DNA from: Fragilariopsis cylindrus CCMP1102
Taxonomy: Eukaryota > Bacillariophyta > Bacillariophyceae > Bacillariales > Bacillariaceae
Direction of reading: 5' to 3'
Length of the DNA stretch: 64,000 nucleotides
NCBI GenBank assembly: GCA_900095095.1
Contig: FMBT01000293.1
Location: 682,001-746,000, forward strand
Part shown: piece by piece, positions 37,046 to 50,581 of the stretch
Layout of the letters: each line of letters starts with the position of its first letter
Numbering within the stretch: the stretch's first letter is position 1
Made by a program: the position numbers and the translations under genes
The notes under the pieces: generated by a model
The model's database searches: none
Seen by the model: the letters and a program-made list of their open reading frames with translations, nothing else
What the model was told of the DNA's origin: nothing

Positions 37046-38400
37046 GACTGTGCTTCCACTGGTAAAACAACACATTAATTTTGCGTAGAGAGGATTTTCT
37101 GTCCAGTAGCTTGCCAGTTTGTGAGCGCCCTTCCAACTTGATCAGCCTAGTACATAACGGAGGAAATGAAAAAAATGACAGAAAACAATCAAAATGGTTT
37201 GCTCAAAGAAAATACCTCAAGTTTAATTGGTGAAATTGATATGGGTAGTTGGACTTGGAGGGCGCATAGAACTGCATACTGCATACAAAATCAACAGCAG
37301 GGTACTAAAGATTTATTCTATCACCTCTTCTAGCTAGCACAAAAAGATATCAACGAGGAGGGAGATTAGCAGCAAAAGAGCCCAATTGGGGAGGGATGGG
37401 GGTCTGCCTGATATTATTTGAATTATTATATCATCATCACCATCAGTCTAAGAAATTGTAAGTTGTAAACCTACAGATAAATCACTGCCACCACAGTCAA
37501 TGCTTTATGGAACATATATTATGTGTAGCATGTGGTGTCCGTCCATGACCAGATCTTATGGAAGACATGATGGATGGATCCTACAAGAATTTCCCTATTG
37601 TGCAGATCAAGTGATGACTAAAAATTTAATATGAGCAAAATCATATGTATGTCTGCTGGAAGTGCATGTGAACCGTGTCGGCATGTTTGGCTGGCGTGGT
37701 TTTCACATAAAAATCACCTGATTTTGTTGTATTTTACCTTGTAGCTAGGGGCAACTACAGGAGGTAGAAAAGATGACCAGAAACTACGCTATTTGGTTGA
37801 AGGAAGGGAAAGCCAGCATGCAACAGTACACTACGCCTGGAAATACTTCTGTTCTTCTGTTGTCCTTCAGACCCAGAAGATGATATACTACATAATGTTC
37901 CAGTAGGTTTAAATTATTTGCACATATATATGATGAGTTAGCTTGACAGACACACATATCAGTATTTCTCTGTAGTTGAATCAACCATTGTTTGTTCCTC
38001 GACTACTAGGCAAAAACTGTAGAAAAGTAGTGTTGTCTAATTTTTTCTTACTATATTTATTCAATCAATTCCCAAGAAGAATTGTATGTAGGTTGTGGTG
38101 CTTATTTTAGTCTGGCTTGGAATTTGGTTTATCTTTCTTTAAATTAAGTAAGATACTCTAACTGCACATAATTGAAGAAGACTGACTCCTATGATGAATG
38201 TTGAATGATGATAGATAATAAAGTATAATAATTGATTGTATGACATAAAAAAAAAGCCGTCTGTCTGCTGTTTCCGTGGACTATTAACTACCACTAATAA
38301 CATGACTTTTTTTATATCTTCTTTTTCACATGGTACAGTAAGTTAATAAGATCAGCACTTTAATTTTTTATTAACGTAAACAACATAAAATAAAAGACTG

Positions 38401-40503
38401 ATGGCAATGGCGTCAACCGAATCACAAGGAACTGAAGATACCAAATCAGGACGTGGGGATGACCCCCACTCGCTGAAAGTTAAACCGGAATATGTACTCT
38501 CGGCTAGGGCGGATAGTCTTGGACCCATACAAGTCGTAGATATTCCAGAAGGTCCTGGAGATGATAGAGATAATGATAGCAGTAATGGTGATAAACGAGG
38601 AAAGAAAAAACGCCGGTCTCGGGGTCAAAATAAGAAACGACCAAGAGATGCCCGTCAGGATGACTCTGAGAAGCTCTGTCTCAAAATAATTGGAGGAGAA
38701 ACGGCTTGTCCGTATGGTGATTCGTGTCGTTTCTCTCACGACTTGAAGGGATATATGGCAACTCGTCCGACCGATATTGTGGAGCTGACGGAGGCGATGG
38801 GTGGTTCTTGTCCCAATTACAAAAGTTTGGGTTATTGCATTTACGGAGCCATGTGTCGTGTGGGTTCATGTCATATTAATAAGGCGGGGGATAACTTGCG
38901 CAACGAAAAAGATACTTCTAGTGGGGAAGAAAAAGACGTCTCGTCTTCGTCTGACGTTGATACTTCACCCTCGTCCGGTAATGATACTAGCAATATCTTA
39001 CCACGAGATGTCCAGTTCCAGCTTAGGAAAAATAAATATCCATTCCAATGCAAACGACATTTTGAAGTGCGAGAGAAAAAAGAAAAAGACGACTGCAGTG
39101 ATAAAAAGGTAGAAATAAGCACCGAAGATATTACAGCTGCTACTTCAACTTCCGATGCCATCGACAGTAGTAAGACTAAAGATTCACCTCCCATCCAAAC
39201 AACAAGCCTTGCGACCTCTTCGTTCACACCTCTCGACAAGTTAAAAACCAAAAAGATCGTCGACTTTTCAAACAAGGTTTACGTGGCCCCGTTAACTACT
39301 GTTGGGAACTTACCTTTTCGGCGCATTATGAAGCAATTTGGGGCTGATATTACGTGTGGAGAAATGGCCTTATCTACTAATCTCCTCGAGGGAAAGGCTT
39401 CCGAGTGGGCATTACTCAAACGACATCCCAGTGAAGATATATTTGGGGTACAACTGGCCGCTGCCCATCCAGATCAGTTCACGCGTGTGTCTGAGCTCGT
39501 TGAAAAATATACAGATGTCGACTTTGTTGACATGAATTTGGGCTGCCCCCTAGACTTGTTATGTAATAAGGGAGCTGGAGCGGCTCTCATGATGCGGGAG
39601 CGAAAACTAAAAGGTGCTTTGGAAGGTATGTCAAATAATTTATCTTGTTCCATTACAGTAAAAATGAGAACGGGATGGAATATACACAAACCATTTGCGC
39701 ACGAGCTGGTGCCAAAGATTCAATCGTGGAATATTGATGGATTATCAGCCATCATGGTAAGTGCTGAAAATAGAGCTACTAGGGGAAGGTTATATTCTAC
39801 GTTGAAGGATGTTATAGACCATAGAAATATATTGTTTCGATCATTTATCTCAACTACGTATCAACGTTGCCCTCTACCTCTTTTTAAAAAACCTCTATAT
39901 CTATAGGTTCATGGCAGGTCGCGTCTTCAACGGTACAAATTAGATGCTAATTGGGATTACATTAGTCAAGTTGCAAATAGCGAGTCAAAAGACATTCCCA
40001 GCATTCCAATCATTGGGAATGGTGATATTTTTTCCTACTCGGAATACACCGAAAAGGTCGTATCTCATGCATCGCTGTCTCCAACGGCCATGCTTGGACG
40101 AGGAGCCTTGATTAAGCCTTGGTTACCAACAGAGATAAAGGAAAAAAGAGACTGGGACATATCCGCAACTGAACGTCTCGACATTCTGAAAGATTTTGTT
40201 AAACACGGTCTGGAACATTGGGGCTCTGATCAACAGGGCATCAATAATACACGACGCTTCCTTCTTGAGTGGCTCTCTTTTTTGTATCGCTATGTTCCTG
40301 TGGGTTTGTTGGAGGTACTCCCCCAAAAGATGAATCAACGCCCACCGTTGTATATGCAAGGAAGAAATGATTTAGAAACACTATTTCTTTCAAAAAACCC
40401 AGCAGACTGGGTCAAGATTTCAGAAATGGTCCTCGGTCCAGTGCCAGACGATTTTGCTTTCCGGCCAAAACACAAGTCTTCTAGCTACGAATCAAATGGA
40501 TAA
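38401..40503 (+). CDS. tRNA-dihydrouridine synthase 3 (DUS3/DUS47)
   Basis: Two exons: 38401-39756 and 39907-40503, with a 150-nt intron; spliced length 650 residues. DUS3 is the FMN enzyme that reduces U47 in the tRNA variable loop. The N-terminal third has two CCCH zinc fingers typical of DUS3 (CPYGDSCRFSHD and CPNYKSLGYCIYGAMCRVGSCH) between charged, basic and Ser-rich linkers. The TIM barrel starts at VYVAPLTTVGNLPFRRIMKQFGADITCGEMA and includes DMNLGCPLDLLCNKGAGAALM with the catalytic Cys, TVKMRTGW, VHGRSRLQRY (first codons of exon 2) and IPIIGNGDIFS...MLGRGALIKPW. The helical C-terminal domain follows and ends normally. All key motifs are intact. Confidence 0.95.
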
Positions 40504-40936
40504 AAGGAACGAAAAATACACTACTGAAAAAAATAATATATATTGATGTGTCAAGCTTGAAAGCAGATATCAATTCAAGGAAACGAATACAATTGTATGG
40601 TTTTATCTCACGATTTCATAATTTTGTCGAAAAACTTGTACTACGTTTGCGTATCTTACTTTTGAATGGTATCTGCTAGTATAGATATTGCATGTACTAT
40701 ATCAGTAGCGAACAGCATATATTGTACATTGATTGATTCACTTAGCATCAGTGCACCATATGTATACAAAGCAGAAACGATATGGGTGTAAGGCAGATTC
40801 TGCAGGATTAAAGTATATATAATGATTCTGTAAAGTTGACAGCTATTATCAAGGGTGTAAAGGATGCTAAATGCTTACCTCAAGTGTAGTAATTAGAAAT
40901 AAATGCAGGTACAAGTCGCGTACGCGCTAAATATCT
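40504..40936. other. Convergent intergenic spacer
   Basis: About 430 bases between the 3' ends of DUS3 (+) and the glutamate-synthase-like gene (-). AT-rich; no gene seen. Confidence 0.7.
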
Positions 40937-43900
40937 TTACCTTAGTGCCTTTGCTGTTATTTTAGATGCTAGACTACTGATATCATAAGAACTTTTCCAT
41001 ATTTTTAACAACGACTCGGGACCTTTAAGCTGCAATAAATCACCCTTTTCAACTTGCAAGTGGTCCCATATTTCCACATAGTGTTTCGACACACCGAGGC
41101 CTACCCGTCGAGTGACGTGACGAGGTTGGATCTTTGCCCATGATTCTATGCTAGTTGCTTCCATTAACTCCACACAAGCATTTACAGTTTCTCGTTGAAA
41201 GTTCGCTACTCTAACTTGCTTATATGATGGATCCTGTAGATTATATATATATATATATATATATATATAAGTATCGTAGTAAGAGAGAGACGAGCGAGTA
41301 GATGAGTGAGAGATAAGTCATAATAGAATGACGATACCATGCACTACGTAAGATAAATGATTGAAATAGTATGATTACGTACCAAACCCCAGCTCAAGGC
41401 GGGATCTTGCGTCGTTATGCCAGTCGGACAAGTATTTGTAGCGCATTTGAGCGCTTGGATGCACCCCAAAGAAAATAGAAAGGATCTAGCAGCGTTGCAC
41501 ACATCCGCGTGAAAATAGTACGACATGGTCGTTCTACTAGTTAGTGAATAATATTTTAAATTATGATTTAGATTACGTGGTTAATATTCTACAGTGGTCT
41601 GTCCGTCAACACTCCCATTATTTCAGTCCCCTCAAGTAAGTCGTGGGAAATGGAACAATATGGGGCATTTCTACTCACTTAATTGGTCTTTGATTAGTTA
41701 ATATGCAAGAAAAATAACTTGCTACATGTAAGAAAAATAACTTACTATTCCGGTGCAAAGAAATAGATCACCTTACCTACAAGGTGGTCTCGTTTAGCAC
41801 CAGAAGACAACGGTTTAGTTGCTATATCAGCACAGTTTTCATGTGTACTGATATGGCCCGTTCGACACTCATCTGCAGCCACATTCTCTCGAATATAATG
41901 GTAACAGATTGAGTTTGCTTTCTTTCTTAAAGTTGATTCTGGTTTTGATGTATTATATATCACAGACATATTATCTCCATATATGTATGTAGGTTCTTTT
42001 ATTGGAATACCCATCATACGAAGCTTATATCTAATGCCTTTGGTAACGTCCAGTCCTGTCTTCATGGCTATGAATTCAGCACCAAACACTGAGTTTTCGA
42101 TTCTAGTTTGTTTCTTACTGAACCACTGAATCGGTGCCTCGTTTAAGAAGACAAAGAATCCAGTTCTTGATCTTCGACTATTGCCATCTCCAGCAAAGTC
42201 TGAATCACAGAATAATCGCAGTATCACCTCCTGTCCTAAAGGTTTAGGCATCAGTGGTGGCAATTCTTCCTTAACATCTCCATAGAAATTATTCCAATCT
42301 CTCTTGGGGAAGTTCTCATGATCAATTTCTGGATAAGAGGGATCGAATATCATGACACTATTTTTCTTGTACTTTAGATATGAGAATATCCTAAATACTG
42401 CTTCTAGGTGACCTTCTCGTGGCATAGCCAACTGAGAAGCAAGTTCTGAAACTTCAGTTATTATATCAATTCTACCTAGTTCTACCATCCACCTTAATAT
42501 TCCTATTTGGGATTGATAGTAGGAGCATAATACCGGGTCAAGCTCAGGGCTCAAGTCCAGTTCTGGTCTATATCCATTAGCAAATGGACTAGTAGCATTT
42601 CTTTTGGGTTGTTTTCGCCCATTCATATTCTTCGCCAAGTAGTTATCTACATTGGTTACAGCTTCACTGACATATTTAGTGGGTGATATACCCCATGCAG
42701 GAATGTATTCTTTTTCATCATTTTCTTCGTTGACTTCACACTTCATAATCTTACCACCAAGATATATATCAGGGTCTCCTATGGAGTTTGGTTTCATTAC
42801 AAAGAAGTCATCTAACTTATCTAATTCAGCCGTGGCATCATGGTTAATGCACAGAGCGTCATCGACATACAGTAATATGTAGCCATAGTATTTAGTCCCA
42901 TCAGGTCTAATACATTGTTTGAGCCATACATCAGGATCGGCTTTGCAAGAATCATAGCCCATATTGAGCATACAATCTGCTAAATGATTCCTAAACGCTG
43001 CTCCAGCACTCTTAGTGCCATACAGTGCTCTTACGATAACACCTACTTTGCCCTTATCTTCACCAAATTCATCACCAAGGACTGTAAACAGCTTCTCAGT
43101 TGTTGGTGCAGTTAGGTACGCATTTTCAATATCTGAAGTTTTCACTTCTAATCCATTTAATGCAGCTATTGTTAAAGCAATCCTTACAGATTCTCGCGAT
43201 ACAACAGAAGCATATGTTAAACTAGCAGGGGTTCCGGTCTCATTGCCGTTGCCAACCATTCTAGCTTTCCTTTGGAAGTTCTCCATCTTAACATCAAAGA
43301 TAATATGGCATCCAATATGGGTAAATCCAACAGGCGCTTTTTCACCATGTGGTTTTATATCAAATGCTATTCGCACTTTACCCATTTCTTTCTTTATTGC
43401 CTTGGCCCATAGATCATTATCATTTTGATCATCTAATAGGAAAGCATCTTGCACTGTCTTAGGTATTTCGAACCCAAATTTGTGTGTTCTCTTGTGATAT
43501 CGAGAATTAACCGCTAGTATTATACGGTCTCTTTTGTTTAGAGTATATGGTACCCACCATTTGAAGGCAGGTTCATCATCTATACCAACTGATAAAGCAT
43601 ATTCTGCAACCTCTACAGGGTTTGATTCCTTTAGGTTAGCAAGCTTCTCCCAAGTTGTTGTACCATCCTTCCATTCTACACATAGGAGCCAACCTTTGGT
43701 GGTCTTGCGTAGGGATTTTCGGTTATTGACTGTTATGTAGGCGTCAGCCTTCTCGACAGCATGGCCATCTTTCTTGTGATCACAGATTGATTTCAACAAT
43801 AGATATTGTTCTCCATCAGCGTTACACTGTGCATACATATTTTCTGCTATAATGTTTGCAGTATATTCAGCTTCAGCACCATCAGGGAATTCTAGAATGT

Positions 43901-46900
43901 ATGCTCTAGTATCGAACATAACATCTATATGAGATGTCCCCTTAAGTGAGCCATCAGCTTCTCTTTTTCTTTCCCTAACTCTAGCTGTGCGCATCGAGTC
44001 TTCATGTGGGAGTAGAACTTCTGCACCTATATATGCATCGAAGTCTTGATACTCATCCCTGTCTTGTACTTCAAAGGGTTTCGTATCTTTATCCTTATAA
44101 GGTTTATTAATAGGAGTTACAAATTCTTCAAATTCATCTTCGAAATCTGATTCTTTTGCAGCTGGTCCTAGAGCCTCATGGATTTGGATTGTATATTGTT
44201 TCATCTGTTCTATTTTCACAGGATCATGGTACTCATCTTTTGTCAATGGTCTATAAGTAGACACATGTCGAGTGTTTCCATTTTCTTTTAGTATCTTACC
44301 AGTCATGGCAGGGCCAATATCGATGGATGGTCCAAGCCAGCGACCTAATACTAATTTGTCCTCAGGAAATGATATCGCTGAGTCATGATACAGGCACCAA
44401 TCATACCAACCTAATTCGAAGAATTGGGATATGTCAGCTGTTTGACCTGTCATACGTGTTTGGGGTACTTGCCCTTCCAATTGCCAAATGTCTATTGCAG
44501 TATGTGATTTAATGAATGATTCTAATTCAATACAATCATCCCATATACGCTTAGGACATTGGGTTTCCATCATCTTTCTTCCAGACGATTTCTTTACCTC
44601 TCTTATAGCTGCTTCCGCAGAGTTAGAGAATGGTGTATACGGTTCTGTTTGTTTTGTTTTACAGTCAGCCTCAGTGCATTTACGTCTGAAGTTACCATGT
44701 ATTTGAGCTTTTGCTCCATCCATCACAATGACGTCAGGGACGCCTATGTCTTTAAAGAATTTAGATAAAGTGTGATGTGCTTCAGCTTCCTTTCTTATTG
44801 GATAAGCACGAGTATAACCGAAGTCAGTACTGTACATCTGAGCATATTGATTTTGTCTTTTAGATTTTACTGTTGATTTTAATGTGTCAGTGAAAACAGT
44901 ATGTGGTATTCTTCTATACCTTAACATTCTGTCATTTGTCCTGAACCTTCTGCTAATAGCAGGGTTGGCAATATGCCTCACACCTCTTTGTGTTGTGACT
45001 CGCAGCGTGTTTTGTGCTTGTCTTAGTGGTATCTTCCATGTCGATGCTAACTTTTCAGCTGATAAGCCTTGTCGATTTGACGTTGAAGTAGCAGAAAGAT
45101 TCCTATTTTCTTTTAATAGATCAGCAAATACATCTTCATTTAGCAAAGGATCTATACTGTTAAGTATTGCTTCACCTTGAGAGGTGGCGCGATCATTCCT
45201 TGATAGAGAATTCAATGCAGCTACTGATAATTTCGTTGTTATTGGGATTTCACTTATGGATTTAATGACAAATCTATCAGGTCTGTCCCCTGGCTCTTTT
45301 AATTCGCCATAGTTATCAAGCATTGCAGCTTCAGCCAGTTCATATTCCTTAGTCTGTGGATCCCAAGTGAGATCTGCACTAGTCAAGGTTAAACGTGGCA
45401 ATATTTCGTATTGTTTTAACGTTGGTTTACTAACATGAAATGTCGACGTCACACCTCTTATAAGAAGTGGTATTCGAAGTAGTTCATTCGTGTCAGTTAC
45501 TCCAGACATTGCATGTGTTTCGCTAGTCGGATTTTCAGTCATACTCTTTGGGTGTTCATTAAGTATGATATCATTCTCACGGACTTGCATTGGACAAAGT
45601 AAGGAGTGTTTCATGTTTTCTAGATAAATAGCTTGGTGTATTACTAATATGTATTGCGAACCAGTATAGTGTGTATATAAAAATGCTCCACTAAGTATTG
45701 GTGTCGTTACAGTACCCACGGAAGGATCAGCAAAAGATACTATTGCTGTTCTTTCCGGATATGGGGTTTCTACTTTTAAAGCATTACAGCCTAACACACA
45801 TGTGTCGGCGTGCGAATCGAGATCAATATAAGATTCTCCATCCTCAATATCCATTATAGAAGATATTGTCACATGTACAGGCATAAGATAACGAACTCAG
45901 CGTTTCTTACGAGGTACTTTGAGGCTTGATGATTTCTTAGATTTCTTCTTCTTCACCGGTCCATCATCTGAATCGGTGTCATCAATCAACATATCGTCGT
46001 CTGTATCAGATAAATGCTCAACCATAGCAGATTCCGAAACGAGTTGTTCGATTTTAGACTTCATTTTGTTAAGAGTCTTCTTATTTTTCATGACAGCAGT
46101 TTTAACTTGGCTGACATTTGCCTTGTGAGGGCTACCCTTTTTGGTATTGCGTCTACTATTCTTACGCAAGTAGTTGCGTTGATTCTTTTTCAAACCATTC
46201 CATTCGACGGTGGTATAATACCTACCATTATCGATCTTAGAAGAATCATAATTGGCTGAGGGATCATATCCATCCTCTTCACCACCAGTTTTGTCTCCTT
46301 GACGCGTGCGATTACCTCCGCCATTGCGAGAGGAGGTTGCAGAAGAAACATTAACATTACTCTTTTGTTCTTTAGTATGTTGTTTCTTTGACTCAATGAA
46401 AGTGCGGTATGTACCAACAACCTTATCGAAAGTGTCTAGTGCTGGATTTGCACTTACTGTAGCCTTAACTGTATCCAACCGGGATCAGTAATTCCAAGAC
46501 TAAAAAGACGGATCTTCGATGTTTCATCGATGCCTCTATGATTGCTCATAACCTTAAGATGCTCAAGTATGGTATGTTGATCCATATGAGCTAAGACATA
46601 TTTCTCGAATCCCCAGTTACGCTTATTGCCACCATCAAGTGTCATAGTTTGTAACTTATTTTCAGCCTTAGATGCATAATTCGCAACGGCTTGGGTTCCT
46701 AACAATGCTGTATATAATGCAAAGTAGGCAGCACGACCATCTCGTGACTGCTGATGAGCTTTGATGTACGTATAGTACGGAGTACCATAGCAAATCTCAT
46801 ACAAAATCTTCCAAATAACAACACGATCGAGCGTGTAGTAATGGGTGTATGTCGTTGTTCCAGGAAGGAAGATTGGTGCTCGCGCAACCAGTTCATGGTT

Positions 46901-49900
46901 AAATGACGCAAACGTACTTCCGACAGTTCCAAAAGTGGGCTCCAACGCCTCAGGTAGTGGTCCTTCATTCTCACGATAGACATAAGAGAGAGGAATTTTC
47001 GATACACTACCCACCATATCAAGTGTGAACTCGCCAAACTCTGTAAAGAATTCAAATACTTTGTTCGCATTGATTTTAGGTGCTTCGGAAATCTTTAAGT
47101 TGACTTGTGCTTCGATTTCTATCTTATAGTCTCGCATAGTCTCGATGCTACCAAGGGTAACATCAGCAAAAGCACATGTTCTAGATACATTCGCACATGT
47201 GCGAATATAGAACGAGGCTAGCTTAATATTGTCAGCATGTAAAGCTGCAATAGCAATTCCAGGATTTGGATACATAGCTGGGTAAACTGCACCAGCTGCA
47301 CCACCTGCGACTGGGGCTCCTGCGTTAGGATGAACAATCATCCCACCAGGCTTGCGACAGACACGACATAACTCCTTAATAGAGTCATCAGTTAGTCGTT
47401 TTAGTATAGTTAAACTATTGATCGATTGATCATGCACCATGAAGTGTGCTGCTTGGGGTGATAAGCCAAGCCGACCGAATAGGCCCCTCATTGCTGCATT
47501 GTCCATTGTGTTGTTTAATGGTTATTATTGAAACTAACTTGTAGTTTTAATATCTTCTACAAAACTTATTACGTGTTTGTTTATCCACAAGTTTCGAAAA
47601 GTGAGTGAAGAAAAGTGAAGAAAAGTGGACCTTTATTTTGGGTTGTATTTTCAGTTATTTCGCTTTCTCGTTTTTCGCTCTAATTTACTTAGTACAAATG
47701 CTGTAGAATTCTACAGCACAGTTTTCAGCCTAAGTAAATTCATTGTATTTTTCGTTAGTTTTGGACGGAGTCACTCAATTATTAGGAGTGTTAGTGTGTT
47801 AATAGTGCCCAACGCGCGAATGATTAATCGGGATTGATTTTCAGGTGTATCAATTCGCAGTTTAGTATCAGGGCACATACATGAATATTGAAATTTTCCG
47901 TCTGTGGAGTACAAGCTAGTCCGCGCCTGCCACATTTCACCCCTTAGAAGTCCCGCGGAATCAAATCATGACTTCAATTACGCGTAACATCAAGTGGTAT
48001 CTTTAATTTCGATTCTATTTTTGAACTTCAATACGCTTAGGAGTGTCAAATTTTCCCTAGACGCGACTTAATTTTGTCAGTTGAGGTTACTGTTTGTTGA
48101 TACACATCAGTAAGTATGGCTTACGAGTGAATTTTTCATTGATATGCCCTTTGGTTTGTATTGAGCTTTGTGTATGGCTGAACGATTAAAGCGCAAGCCT
48201 GTCACGAAAGTATAAGATAGTGCTTAAATTGAGTCTATTTTAGCTCTATTTTAGATTGATTTTCAAAATACTTTTTCTTTTGATTATGACCATGGCATCT
48301 GGTTTCGAAGCAGAACCTTGTTATTGTATTTAGCTATCAGGTATAGCCTTAGTACAACACCATGAATGCGGAACGATTCATATGGTTGGTGTTGGTATGT
48401 ATCATCACTTTATCGTGAATATACTGTTTATATTTTGTCGCAAAATCGATACGACTCGCTTTTACGGAATTCATTCAAAATGAATTATCTCATCCGTTTG
48501 TTGATCAAAATGATCAATCAAAGCATACATCATCCTTATTAGAGACTACCTATGCAATCTTAGCATGGTTAGAGTACTATATGGGTCTGATAAACTGAAA
48601 ATAGTACGACATGGTCGTTCTACTAGTTAGTGAATAATATTTTAAATTATGATTTAGATTACGTGGTTAATATTCTACAGTGGTCTGTCCGTCAACACTC
48701 CCATTATTTCACGCGCCTAGAGCGAAAGTTCGGAACATAGACATGCCCGTTAAAACCTTCCCACTTGCAATCAAGGCAATTTTAGATCGAGATTTGTCCT
48801 GTGGATCTCGTAATCCTACTCCAACTAATACAGCGTGCACAAAGGACAGTCCTTCAGCTAGTGGAGTTCCTACTGAATTTGAAAACTCAGGGGGAGCAGC
48901 CCCCGTACCACCTTCTCCACCGTCTACGGTGATAAAGTCAGGATGGATTCCTGTCTCAACGAATGCTTTTACTAAATCGCAGAATTCTTCCGGTTGTCCA
49001 ATGCATAGTTTCATTCCAATCGGTTTTCCGTTCGACAATGTACGAAGTTTCTGAATGAATTCACAGAGCTCAAATGGATTGCTGAACGCATTATGCTTTG
49101 ACGGTGAATGACAATCTTCTTGACAAGGGTAATCTAGATTGCGTGCCTTAGCGATGTCCGGGCTAATCTTTTCCTTTGGCAACATGCCGCCGTGTGCCTA
49201 TGAAACGGGAAAAATAAAAGTCAGATAAGAAAGAGAGAAACAGACAACCCGTTCGACGATGATAAAAGTGCCAGTCAAATTGTAATTGAACAGAGAATCC
49301 ATCGCCCTACTTACCGGCTTCGCTCCTTGCGACAACTTAATTTCTACCATTTTAGCATGTTTCACATTCTCGACAAACATCTCAGGATCAAATACACGCA
49401 CGCCACCTTCAGAAAATTTTCCACAACCGAAGTATGCGGTGCCGATGTTCCATACGATGTCAGCTTTACCTTTTAATGCGAACAAAAGGAAAGATTGAAC
49501 ACAACACAAAATAGTGTTTTTTCAAGAAGTATTTAATGAGTAAAACGAGTTATTGACCTCGTTAAGTTTGCAAAAATATCGGGTAACATTTTGAACTGAC
49601 CTTCCTTGTGGTATTCGCTTATTCCACCTTCACCAGTATTGTGGGAGAATCCTCCAAGTTTCGCTCCAGCGCTCAACGCTAGTATCGCCCGACCAGATAA
49701 TGCTCCAAAAGACATTGCACTTATATTCAACAAAGAAGAACTATACGGCTGAGTACATTCAGGGTTGTTCCCACCAACCAAGACCCGTTGATCCTGGGCC
49801 ACCAAGGTGGAAGGATATAAACTGTGGTTGATCCATTCATACCCGATTGCATCTGCATCACGGCGGCTTCCAAAGGCCATAGTAGCTGTAATGCCTTTGC

Positions 49901-50542
49901 TTCGTTGGTAGGCAATCGCACGGTTATTCCTGTCATACGGCACACCTTTTTCGTTGTCTGCCTCAACAAACTGGTAAAAAGATTCAGGTCATCAAGTATA
50001 GGTACAAGAAATATGTTAGGAATGAAATCATTCTTGTGTTGCAAGTTGAAAGTATTGAAACACAAATTTCATTTACTTGAAGAAATCATCATTTGATTAA
50101 TATACTCACGTATTGTCGAATCTCCGGGCCTACATGAGTAAATTCGAATTCAATCAAGTTAAGTACAAGACATATATATTAGAAATAAGATTCTTTTTCT
50201 GTTGCAAGTTGAACGTACTGAAACATAGATTTCATTTGCTTGGAGAAATCATCTTTTTTTTTCTTCAAATACTCACGAATCATCTCTAATAAATACCGAG
50301 CATTGCCAAGGACAGGGAAGTTCCGACGAATTGTCTGTGATTTTTGTTTCATGTCACGAAGACCAACTACCCAATAAAAACCTATTAGAGCATAGAGGAA
50401 AAGGTGCGGTTCAATTTAGTCTTGGGAAAATTATGAAAATTACGACACGTATTCAAACAAATGTTTCATAGTTTGAAATATTCTAACAAAAGATAACAAT
50501 CATTTTGATCGTCACATATGTATGTACACACACACATACACA

Positions 50543-50581
<39 letters not shown>

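Larger units (their letters stand above)
34852..38400. other. 3.5-kb gene-poor region
   Basis: The largest spacer outside the transposable element. It is AT-rich with TATA-rich tracts (36535-36550, 36728-36750). Short coding-like fragments occur (35254-35669 minus; about 36395-36709 minus; 36773-36889 plus; 37650-37800 plus) but none has a start, splice pattern or domain I can defend. A short tandem repeat lies at 36993-37028. A promoter for DUS3 is expected near its right end. It may hold remnants of old mobile elements, though no paired terminal repeats were found. Confidence 0.5.
41510..48711 (-). mobile_element. Ty1/copia LTR retrotransposon, diatom type, near-complete and young
   Basis: A 7.2-kb element in minus orientation. 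Its ends are two identical 116-bp LTRs that begin TG and end CA, flanked by a 4-bp CGCG direct repeat (41506-41509 and 48712-48715). Gag-like and pol coding parts lie between them, with protease, integrase, reverse transcriptase and RNase H in the copia order. A leader of about 1.1 kb lies between the 5' LTR and gag. Identical LTRs indicate a very recent insertion. It looks almost whole, with perhaps one break in the gag part; I cannot tell that apart from a frame change normal to the family. It interrupts a coding exon of the host gene described at 40937-50809. Confidence 0.93.
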
